A stretch of 64,000 nucleotides of DNA from contig JBGPBV010000016.1 of NCBI GenBank assembly GCA_041481445.1, positions 1-64,000 of the forward strand. The letters are read 5' to 3'. The translations under genes were made by a program, and so were the position numbers. Below the pieces are notes generated by a model. It ran no database searches. It was not told the origin of the DNA and saw only the letters and a program-made list of their open reading frames with translations. Shown one piece after another: positions 9,613 to 16,287 of this stretch (position 1 is the stretch's first letter; every line of letters begins with the position of its first letter). The DNA comes from AA29 sp041481445. Its GTDB lineage: Bacteria > Acidobacteriota > Vicinamibacteria > Fen-336.

Positions 9613-9793
9613 GACGTCCCGCCCTCGCTCGAATCCAGCGACCGTCTTCGCCGCTACCTCACGTCCGAATGTCCGGACGAACCGAAAACTTGTCCGACCG
9701 CGGCCCGCTCGAACGTCGAAGGACTGAAGCACCCGGCGGCGGGGCGGAAGCGAGCCCCCCGATCGCCCCGATCGGTGCTCCAGGAGGATGGCC

Positions 9794-10180
9794 ATGCCCG
9801 AGACCAGGACCGGGATCCAGATCACGCAGGTGGGCACGGTGGGCATCCCCGTCGCCGACCAGGACCGCGCGCGCGAGTTCTACACAGGCCTGCTCGGATT
9901 CGAGAAGCGCATGGACGTCCCCTACGGCAAGGGCGAGCGTTGGATCGAGGTGGCGCCGCCCGGCGCGGCGACGACGATCGCCCTGGTCCGCGCGCGCGAC
10001 GGCGAGGCCACCGGGATCGACACGCAGGTGCGCCTCACGACCAGGGACGCGGCGGCCGACCACGCGGCCCTGCGGGCCCGGGGCGTGGACGCCGACGCGG
10101 ATATCCTGCGCTACCCCGTGCCGATGTTCGTCCTCCGCGACGCCGACGGCAACCGGCTGCGCATCGTCGAGCGAGGATGA
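9794..10180 (+). CDS. VOC (glyoxalase/dioxygenase-fold) protein
   Basis: 128 residues with one betaalphabetabetabeta repeat pair: VGTVGIPVADQDRAREFYT at the start and FVLRDADGNRLRIVE at the end, the usual VOC metal-site environment. Substrate unknown; small VOC proteins include glyoxalases, resistance proteins and epimerases. AGGAGG at 9782-9787 sits six bases before the ATG at 9794, so this start is preferred over the ATG at 9788 that touches the site. No operon partner. Confidence 0.85.
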   Translation: MPETRTGIQITQVGTVGIPVADQDRAREFYTGLLGFEKRMDVPYGKGERWIEVAPPGAATTIALVRARDGEATGIDTQVRLTTRDAAADHAALRARGVDADADILRYPVPMFVLRDADGNRLRIVERG

Positions 10181-10217
10181 CGGGCGGCCGCTCGAGCGAG
10201 GATGACGACGCCCGCGC

Positions 10218-10391
10218 TCACTTCGGGCCCGACAGCGCCTCCAGCGCCCGCGCACAGAAGGTCGCGATGGCGGCCTGCTCGGCGGAGGGGGTGTCGATGA
10301 ACGACGCGCGCTCGAGCGCGTAGCGCAGCAAGCTCACCTCGCGCTCGCCGAGGATGATGCGCACGACGGCACCGTCGCGTTCGACCTGCAT
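10218..10391 (-). CDS. Small conserved-looking protein, unknown function
   Basis: A 57-residue frame from an ATG at 10391 to a TGA at 10218, with GAGGAG about six bases upstream of the start. The product has an amphipathic, coding-like composition: MQVERDGAVVRIILGEREV, then LLRYALERASFID, then a helix with AAIATFCARALEAL. It lies ten bases downstream of the PBP gene on the same strand and could be co-transcribed. I do not recognise a family. Evidence is the ribosome site, codon bias and location. Confidence 0.55.
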   Translation of the reverse strand: MQVERDGAVVRIILGEREVSLLRYALERASFIDTPSAEQAAIATFCARALEALSGPK

Positions 10392-10401
10392 CACGTCCTC
10401 C

Positions 10402-12477
10402 TCACTTGAAGATGTCCAGGATCTTGCGGCCGACGCGGGCGAGCACCCCGTCCAGGACCCGCCGCGCCTGTTGCTTGAAGCTCCCCTGGTGGATCGGGCA
10501 CAGACGGCGCGGGACGTCGTCGCCCTCCTTGAAGTACTCGACGTAGGTCGGGCAGCCGTCCACCGGCCGCAGGTAGGAGACGCGGCACAGCTCGACCTCC
10601 CGCAGGCCCGACGGCTCCGCGAACTCCTCCGCGGGCAGGGTGCGCGCCACGCGGCGCATGAAGTCGGCCCATATGGGCAGGGCCACGCGCGCGCCGAAGG
10701 CCTGCTCCCCGATGGGCTCCGGCTGGTCGAGACCGACCCACACGCCGGCGACCACGGAGGTCGTGAACCCGACGAACCAGGCGTCCTTGAAGTCGCTGGT
10801 CGTGCCCGTCTTGCCCGCCACCGGGCCCCGGACCCCCAGCGAGCGCGCGGTGGAGGCGGTGCCGAAGTCGACCACGTCGCGCAGCATCGTCACCATCTGG
10901 AACGCGACCGGCTCGGGGATCACCCGCTGGCGCCGCACCGGGTTCTCCACCACCACGCCGTCGTCCGCGTCCAGGACGCGCACGATGCCGCGCGGCTCGA
11001 CCGCGTAGCCGCCGCTCGGGAAGGCGGCGTAGGCGGCGGTCAGGTCCAGCGGCGTGACCAGCCCGGTGCCCAGGGCCAGCGACGGCACGTTGGGCAGGTC
11101 GTGCAGGCCGAGGTCGGAGGCCAGCGACAGCACCCGCCCGCTGCCCACCATGAGCTGCAGGGCCACCGCGGCCTGGTTGTTCGATTGGAGGAGCGCCTCC
11201 CGCAGGGTCTGCTCGTCGGGCAGGCCCTCCTCCGCGTTGCGCGGGCTCCACTCCTGCCGTCCCGGCGCCGTCACCGCGTGCAGGCTGCTGAGGACGGTCA
11301 CGGGCGAGAGGCCGCGGTCGAGGGCCGCCGCGTACACGATCGGCTTGAACGCGGAGCCGGGCTGGCGGCGGCTGTGCACGGCGCGGTTGAAGGGCGACGC
11401 GGTGAAGTTCCGCCCGCCCACCATGGCCAGCACGTTCCCCGTCTCCGGGTCGAGGGCGACCAGCGCCGCCTGCAGCCCGCGCCGGCCCAGGCGGGCCAGG
11501 CCCTCCTCGACCGCGCGCTCGGCCGCGAGCTGCACCGACGGCAGGAAGGTGGTCTGCACCTCCCAGTCCGGCGGGTCGTCGTTGCCGACCTGCTCGCGGA
11601 AGAGCTGGCGCAGGTACTCCTTCGCGTAGCCGGAGTGCGCGTCGGCCAGGCCGGGGGCGCTGGTCATCCGGATGCGCGCGGCGTTGGCCGCCTGCTCGGC
11701 CTCGGGGGTGATGAACCCCTCCTCGCGCATGCGCATCAGCACGACCTTGCTGCGCTGGAGGGCGCCCTCCTCGTTCGACCACGGCGAGAGGGCGGAAGGG
11801 GCGCGGATGAGGCCGGCCAGCACCGCCGACTCCAGCAGGCCGAGGTCCCGCGCGCGCTTGGCGAAGAGCTGCCGCGACATCGCCTCCACCCCGAAGGTGC
11901 CGCCGCTGAGGGCGACGCGGTTGAGGTAGAGCTCGAGGATCTCTTCCTTCGTGAGCTGCCCCTCGATCATCTCCGCCAGCACCGCCTCCTTGACCTTGCG
12001 GCCCAGGGTGCGCCGGTTGGAGAGGAACAGCGTCCGCGCCAGCTGCTGCGTGATCGTGCTCCCGCCCTCCGCCAGCTCCCGCCGCCGCAGGTCGCGCCCG
12101 AGGGCGCGCGCGAAGCCGATGGGGTCGAGGCCGCCGTGGCGGTAGAAGCGATGGTCCTCGACGGCGATCACGGCCAGGCGCAGGGGGGGGGCGACCTGGT
12201 CGAGGGGCACGTCGCGCCGGTGCTCGTCGAGGGCGAACCACGGCTTGTGGTCGGCGCCGTAGAAGACGGTGTTGCCGACCCCGCGGGTCAGGCGGTGCAC
12301 GCTCCAGGCCTGCCGGGCCGTCCAGCCGAGCACCACCGCGCCCCCGATCACGACCACGAAGAGGGCCACGCGCAGGACGACGTCGAGGGCGGAGACCGCG
12401 GGTGCGGTCAGGCTCTCCCGGGCGGACTCGGCGAGCAGGCGCCAGGAGGGTCGCACCCAGGAGGTCGTCAACCGCAT
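10402..12477 (-). CDS. Class A penicillin-binding protein (PBP1-type transglycosylase/transpeptidase)
   Basis: 691 residues. A signal anchor lies at about 32-52. The glycosyltransferase family 51 domain has EDHRFYRHGGLDP with the catalytic Glu, GGSTITQQLARTLFLS and KEEILELYLNRV. The transpeptidase domain has S-x-x-K in QPGSAFKP near residue 375, S-x-N in QSNNQAA near 430 and KTG in GKTGTTSDFKD near 555. The bifunctional enzyme polymerises and cross-links peptidoglycan in the periplasm. A Cys-containing tail follows (ELCRVSYLRPVDGCPTY), as in PBP1C/2D-like proteins. The AGGAG site directly abuts the ATG and lies beside a perfect 6-bp inverted repeat (12481-12495). Confidence 0.93.
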   Translation of the reverse strand: MRLTTSWVRPSWRLLAESARESLTAPAVSALDVVLRVALFVVVIGGAVVLGWTARQAWSVHRLTRGVGNTVFYGADHKPWFALDEHRRDVPLDQVAPPLRLAVIAVEDHRFYRHGGLDPIGFARALGRDLRRRELAEGGSTITQQLARTLFLSNRRTLGRKVKEAVLAEMIEGQLTKEEILELYLNRVALSGGTFGVEAMSRQLFAKRARDLGLLESAVLAGLIRAPSALSPWSNEEGALQRSKVVLMRMREEGFITPEAEQAANAARIRMTSAPGLADAHSGYAKEYLRQLFREQVGNDDPPDWEVQTTFLPSVQLAAERAVEEGLARLGRRGLQAALVALDPETGNVLAMVGGRNFTASPFNRAVHSRRQPGSAFKPIVYAAALDRGLSPVTVLSSLHAVTAPGRQEWSPRNAEEGLPDEQTLREALLQSNNQAAVALQLMVGSGRVLSLASDLGLHDLPNVPSLALGTGLVTPLDLTAAYAAFPSGGYAVEPRGIVRVLDADDGVVVENPVRRQRVIPEPVAFQMVTMLRDVVDFGTASTARSLGVRGPVAGKTGTTSDFKDAWFVGFTTSVVAGVWVGLDQPEPIGEQAFGARVALPIWADFMRRVARTLPAEEFAEPSGLREVELCRVSYLRPVDGCPTYVEYFKEGDDVPRRLCPIHQGSFKQQARRVLDGVLARVGRKILDIFK

Positions 12478-12480
12478 CTC

Positions 12481-12495
12481 CTGCTAGCCTAGCAG
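12481..12495. promoter_or_regulatory. Short inverted repeat at the 5' end of the PBP gene
   Basis: CTGCTA-gcc-TAGCAG is a perfect 6-bp inverted repeat four bases upstream of the PBP start (minus strand). It overlaps the region where its ribosome site must be. It could be an operator for the divergent PBP/aldolase pair or a small mRNA hairpin. Seen directly; role inferred. Confidence 0.3.
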
Positions 12496-12572
12496 CGGAG
12501 CCCCGGCGGCCGGCACTGGCACGCGCGCGGCGCGGTTGCCGCGGGGCCGGCGATGGAGTGTACTGGACGGGC

Positions 12573-13667
12573 ATGGCCGGCTCCCTGAACGACCTCCCCA
12601 CGCCCGCCGTCCTCATCGACCTGGACGTGCTCGAGCGCAACGTCCAGCGGATGGCAGAGGATGCGCGCGCCAAAGGCGTCCGCCTGCGGCCGCACGCCAA
12701 GACGCACAAGGTCCTCGAAGTCGGCCGGCTCCAGCTCCGGGCGGGGGCGGCCGGGCTGACCCTGGCCAAGACCTCCGAGGCGGAGGTCTTCGCCGCCGCC
12801 GGCTTCGAGGACATCTTCCTCGGCTATCCCGTGGTGGGCGCGGACAAGGCGCGACGGCTGCTCGCCCTGGCCGAGCGCGTGCGGATCCTGGTCGGCGTCG
12901 ACTCCGTGGAAGGGGCGCGCACGCTGTCCGACGTGTTCGCCGCCGCCGGACGCCGCCTCGAGGTGCGGCTCAAGATCGACAGCGGCCTCCATCGCGTCGG
13001 GGTATTGCCGGAGCAGGCGGTGGGGATGGGCCGCGCGGTCGCCGGGCTGCCGGGGTTGCGCCTCACGGGCGTGTTCACGCACGGCGGCCAGTCCTACGGC
13101 GAGACGAGCCGGGAGGGAGTCGCCGCCGTCGGGCACCACGAGGGCGCGACGATGGCCGCGGTCGCGGACGCTCTGCGGGAGGCGGGGCTGCCCGTGGAGG
13201 AGGTCTCGGTCGGCTCGACTCCCACCGCCCGCCACGCCATGGGGATGCGCGGAGTCACGGAATGCCGGCCCGGCACCTACGTCTACAACGACGCCTCCCA
13301 GGTCTCGCTCGGGGTGTGCGGCCTCGAGGACTGCGCGATCAGCGTCCTGGCGACGGTGGTCAGCGCGCCCGCCCCCGATCGCGCGGTGATCGACGCGGGC
13401 AGCAAGAGCCTCTCGAACGACCCCCTGCGGCCGCGCGCGGACGGCCACGGGTGGATCCGGGGACGTCGCGCCCGCGTGGCCCGGCTCAGCGAGGAGCACG
13501 GCGTCCTCGCCGTCGAGGAAGGCGAGCGGTTCCGGGTCGGGGAAAGGGTCCGCGTGCTGCCCAATCACGCCTGCGTGGTCTCGAACCTGTTCGACCGCGT
13601 CGTGGCCCACCGGGGAGAGAGCATCGAGGAGGAGTGGCGGGTGGCCGCGCGCGGCCGGGTGGAGTGA
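12573..13667 (+). CDS. D-threonine aldolase / D-serine dehydratase-like fold III PLP enzyme
   Basis: 364 residues with the alanine-racemase N-terminal barrel. The PLP lysine is in LRPHAKTHK near the N-terminus. KIDSGLHRVGV and VSVGSTPTARH line the phosphate site. C-terminally, GTYVYNDASQVSLG and LPNHACVVSNLFDRV carry the His/Cys metal ligands of the DSD1/D-threonine aldolase family. Likely cleaves a beta-hydroxy-D-amino acid. The ATG at 12573 begins just before the conserved DLPTPAVLIDLDVLERN block. Divergent from the PBP gene; a link to D-amino acids of the wall is conceivable but unproven. Confidence 0.87.
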   Translation: MAGSLNDLPTPAVLIDLDVLERNVQRMAEDARAKGVRLRPHAKTHKVLEVGRLQLRAGAAGLTLAKTSEAEVFAAAGFEDIFLGYPVVGADKARRLLALAERVRILVGVDSVEGARTLSDVFAAAGRRLEVRLKIDSGLHRVGVLPEQAVGMGRAVAGLPGLRLTGVFTHGGQSYGETSREGVAAVGHHEGATMAAVADALREAGLPVEEVSVGSTPTARHAMGMRGVTECRPGTYVYNDASQVSLGVCGLEDCAISVLATVVSAPAPDRAVIDAGSKSLSNDPLRPRADGHGWIRGRRARVARLSEEHGVLAVEEGERFRVGERVRVLPNHACVVSNLFDRVVAHRGESIEEEWRVAARGRVE

Positions 13668-13690
13668 GAGGCCGAGGCCCCTTGGCGTGA

Positions 13691-13882
13691 CTACCAGTCG
13701 AGCGGCTTGGGCGGCCGCTCGTACGCCGGCTTGGGCTTCCCCTCCGGTGTCTTCGTCTGCTTGAGTTGCTTGAGCTTCTGGTCCAGGGCGTCCCAGGTCT
13801 GCTCGTCCCGGGCCAGCGCCTCGTCCAGCCAGTCCCGGTAGGTCTTCTCTTTCGGTTCTTTCGAGGGGTCATCCTCGGGCAT
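13691..13882 (-). CDS. Small hydrophilic protein, unknown
   Basis: 63 residues, highly charged and without a membrane segment: MPEDDPSKEPKEKTYRDWLD, then a coiled-coil-like helix (LDQKLKQLKQ) and a Pro-rich tail ending PPKPLDW. GAGG six bases before the ATG at 13882 supports this start over ATG 13888 or GTG 13894. No family recognised. It lies convergent to the D-threonine-aldolase-like gene. Confidence 0.55.
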   Translation of the reverse strand: MPEDDPSKEPKEKTYRDWLDEALARDEQTWDALDQKLKQLKQTKTPEGKPKPAYERPPKPLDW

Positions 13883-14037
13883 CGTCATCCTCACGGAACC
13901 ACGCGGGCCTCGCCCGTGCCGCTCTCTTGGGGCGGCCCGGAGCGCGAACCCAGGGAATGTCGTGATCCAATCAGGCAGTACGTCCTTGTGCGATCAACGG
14001 TTTGTGTGGACGGTCACCCATCTTCACACCAATTTAC

Positions 14038-14067
14038 TTGACGCGTCATGTATTGTCGGACTAACGT
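14038..14067 (+). promoter_or_regulatory. Likely promoter and palindromic operator of the marR-yceI unit
   Basis: TTGACG at 14038-14043 and TAACGT at 14062-14067 are separated by 18 bases and resemble a -35/-10 pair. The perfect 10-bp palindrome TGACGCGTCA (14039-14048) covers the -35 box, a typical place for an autoregulating MarR repressor. The transcript would be almost leaderless for the ATG at 14075. The local AT content is higher than in the surroundings. Confidence 0.5.
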
Positions 14068-14074
14068 ACGCGGC

Positions 14075-14554
14075 ATGTCCCGGGTTCGGAGCGCCGTCCA
14101 GGAGGAGATCCGGCAGAGCCGGCCGTTCTCCTCGCCCTCCGAGGAGGGCGTGGTCGCGCTCGTGCGCACCGCGGACCTCCTGCGCCGCGCCCTGACCGGC
14201 GTGGTGGAGCCGCACGGGATCACGCTGCAGCAGTACAACGTGCTCCGCATCCTCCGCGGGGCCGGCCCCGAGGGGCTGCCCACGCTCGAGATCGCCGGCC
14301 GGATGATCGAGCACGCTCCGGGCGTGACGCGACTGGTCGACCGGTTGCAGGCCAAGGGCCTGGTCCGGCGCCAGCGCTCGACGGAGGACCGCCGCGAGAT
14401 CCGGTGCCGGATCGCGGCGGAAGGGCTCGACCTCCTGGCGCGGCTCGACGGCCTGATGCAGGACGCCGCGCGGGAGTTCATGTCTCCGCTGGACGCCGAG
14501 GCGCTGGACCGCTTCATCCGCGACCTCGACGCGCTGCGCGCGGCCATCACGTGA
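14075..14554 (+). CDS. MarR family transcriptional regulator
   Basis: 159 residues. Winged-helix core: TLQQYNVLRILRGA, LEIAGRMIEHAPGVTRLVDRL (recognition helix), KGLVRRQRSTEDRREIRC (wing), with dimerisation helices at both ends. Such repressors sense phenolics or oxidants. It is followed after 80 bases by a YceI gene on the same strand, a pairing found in many genomes. The start at 14075 is chosen by family alignment; ATG 14048 would overlap the palindromic operator. Autoregulation through TGACGCGTCA is inferred. Confidence 0.87.
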   Translation: MSRVRSAVQEEIRQSRPFSSPSEEGVVALVRTADLLRRALTGVVEPHGITLQQYNVLRILRGAGPEGLPTLEIAGRMIEHAPGVTRLVDRLQAKGLVRRQRSTEDRREIRCRIAAEGLDLLARLDGLMQDAAREFMSPLDAEALDRFIRDLDALRAAIT

Positions 14555-14634
14555 GCCCGCGCGCCGAGGATCCCGGGAACGTCGTCGCCATCGCGGCCGG
14601 CCGCCTGCCGCCGCGCCATTCAAGGAGAGAAATG

Positions 14635-15234
14635 ATGATCCGTAAGCTGTCCCTCGCCGCCGCCGCCGCCTTCCTGGCCGCCTCCCCCGTCCTCGCCGAC
14701 ACCTGGGTGATCGACAAGAACCACTCGGAGACCGGCTTCCAGATCCGCCACATGATGAGCAAGGTGCGCGGGCACTTCAACGACTACGCGGGCACGGTCG
14801 TCGTGGACCCGGCCAAGCCGGAGGCCGCCACCGTGGAGTTCACCATCAAGGCCGCCACCATCGACACCGCCAACGAGAACCGGGACAAGGACCTGCGCAG
14901 CGCGAACTTCTTCGACGTCGAGAAGTTCCCCGAGATCAGCTTCAAGAGCACGAAGGTGAAGGCGGCGGGCAAGGACCGCTACGACGTCATCGGCACCCTG
15001 ACCATGCACGGGGTCTCGAAGGAAGTGACGCTGCCCGTCCAGTACCTGGGCGTGGGCAAGGATCCCTGGGGCAACGAGAAGGCCGGCTTCTCCGCCGACG
15101 TCACCCTGAACCGCAAGGATTTCGGGATCACCTGGAACAAGACTCTCGACAGCGGCGGCGTGCTGCTGGGCGACGACGTCTGGGTCTCCATAAACCTCGA
15201 AGCGGCAAAGAAGAAGGAGGCGGCCGCCAACTGA
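14635..15234 (+). CDS. YceI-family periplasmic lipid-binding protein
   Basis: 199 residues. A signal peptide (LSLAAAAAFLAASPVLA) is followed by the YceI lipocalin-like barrel: DTWVIDKNHSETGFQIRHM, DLRSANFFDVEKFPEISF, MHGVSKEVTLPV and GFSADVTLNRKDFGI. YceI proteins bind polyisoprenoids or amphiphiles in the periplasm and are induced by acid or base stress. GGAG lies seven bases before ATG 14635 (four before ATG 14632). Probably controlled by the MarR protein encoded just upstream. Confidence 0.93.
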   Translation: MIRKLSLAAAAAFLAASPVLADTWVIDKNHSETGFQIRHMMSKVRGHFNDYAGTVVVDPAKPEAATVEFTIKAATIDTANENRDKDLRSANFFDVEKFPEISFKSTKVKAAGKDRYDVIGTLTMHGVSKEVTLPVQYLGVGKDPWGNEKAGFSADVTLNRKDFGITWNKTLDSGGVLLGDDVWVSINLEAAKKKEAAAN

Positions 15235-15253
15235 CGGAATAGCGCCCCGGGCT

Positions 15254-15285
15254 GGGCCGTACTCCTGAGGCAAGGAGGCCGGCCC
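15254..15285 (+). promoter_or_regulatory. Hairpin that would mask the ribosome site of the next gene
   Basis: In the mRNA, GGGCC (15254-15258) can pair with GGCCC (15281-15285), and CTCCT (15262-15266) with AGGAG (15273-15277). The loop is six bases, with a 3x3 internal loop between the stems. The Shine-Dalgarno AGGAGG and the base before the ATG at 15286 are inside the stem. This is the architecture of a translational switch or RNA thermometer; it could also be chance in GC-rich DNA. Confidence 0.4.
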
Positions 15286-16254
15286 ATGCCCTCGCCGCTC
15301 GCCGCTCCCACCCCTGTCCCGCTCGGCCCTCGACGGGCCGGCGCGGCGGCCGTCATCGCGTTGTCGTTCCTTCTCACCCCTTCCGCTCGGGCCGGCGTCT
15401 GGCAGGCGAGCGGGTCCCTCGTCGACCTCTCGGTCGAAGTCGAGGGATCCGCGGCGCCGCTCTATCCGGCACGCGACGGCTCCGGCCGCTACTACCTCGA
15501 GGCCCGCAGCGGCTCCGCGTACACCGTCCGCGTGGCCAACCGGAGCTCCCGGCGCCTCGGCGTCCTGCTCGCCGTCGACGGGCTCAACGCGATCAGCGGC
15601 GAGCGTGAGCCCGGTCCGACCGCGGCCGGCCGGCCGGGCCGCATGTACGTCATCGATCCCTGGGACGAGGTGAGGGTGCGCGGCTGGCGCACGTCGCTCG
15701 AGGACGTGAGGCAGTTCACGTTCGTGGACGAGCGGGCGTCGTACGCGACCCGGAGCGGACGCGCGAACGGGAAGATGGGCTGGATCGAGGCCTGGGTCTA
15801 TCGCGAGCGCTTCGGCCCGCGGGTCTCGCGCGGCGGGACGGAGCCATGGGACCGCGGGTCGCGGCCGGAGGACCAGGCGGAGGAGCGCCCGCGGCGCGAC
15901 ATCCCCCCGCCCGACGCCGCCGGCACCCTCCCCGGCGCCGCTCCAGAAGGCGCGGCTCCCCCCGCCAGCGCGCCCCCGGCCGACGCCGACGCGTCCAGGG
16001 AGCGCGCCGAAGGCCTCCGCAAGGCGCAGCCCTCCGAAGAGTCGTACCCCGGCACCGGCTGGGGCAGCCGCGCCTGGGACCCCGCGACGGTGGTGAGCTT
16101 CGTGGCCGAGGCCCGCCCCTCCGACGGCGTGACCATCCGCTACGAGTACGCGCCCGCGCTCCGCGCCCTCGGCCTGATCCCGCCGCCGTGGCATCGCGAC
16201 CGCCTGGCCGAGCGCGAGCGCGGCGAGGGATTCGCGCGGCCGCCCGCCTGGTGA
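15286..16254 (+). CDS. Secreted protein with DUF-like N-terminal domain, unknown function
   Basis: 322 residues. A signal peptide (AAAVIALSFLLTPSARA) precedes a domain at about 37-185 rich in beta strands (WQASGSLVDLSVEVEG, YTVRVANRSSRRLGVLLAVDGLN, WIEAWVYRERFGP). The domain recalls periplasmic proteins that describe themselves by a body-like beta sandwich, but I cannot name the family. A Pro/Ala/Glu-rich linker (190-250) leads to a short conserved-looking end (GTGWGSRAWDPATVVSFV, YEYAPALRALGLIPP). Stand-alone gene 51 bases after yceI; its ribosome site lies in a predicted hairpin. Confidence 0.7.
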   Translation: MPSPLAAPTPVPLGPRRAGAAAVIALSFLLTPSARAGVWQASGSLVDLSVEVEGSAAPLYPARDGSGRYYLEARSGSAYTVRVANRSSRRLGVLLAVDGLNAISGEREPGPTAAGRPGRMYVIDPWDEVRVRGWRTSLEDVRQFTFVDERASYATRSGRANGKMGWIEAWVYRERFGPRVSRGGTEPWDRGSRPEDQAEERPRRDIPPPDAAGTLPGAAPEGAAPPASAPPADADASRERAEGLRKAQPSEESYPGTGWGSRAWDPATVVSFVAEARPSDGVTIRYEYAPALRALGLIPPPWHRDRLAERERGEGFARPPAW

Positions 16255-16287
16255 GGCGGCAGATCGCCAAGCCGTAGCGGGGAAAGG

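Noticed and set aside
9662..9679. CGTCCG-aatgtc-CGGACG as a terminator for the carbonic anhydrase gene
   Set aside because: Short stem, no T-run, and such dyads are frequent in this base composition; not strong enough to list.
9613..9793. A coding frame between the carbonic anhydrase and VOC genes
   Set aside because: Short Arg/Pro/Ser-rich frames without start signals; treated as non-coding.
10354..12492. A 712-codon plus-strand open frame over the PBP gene
   Set aside because: Antisense shadow rich in Arg, Gly, His and Gln; the minus strand carries a complete class A PBP.
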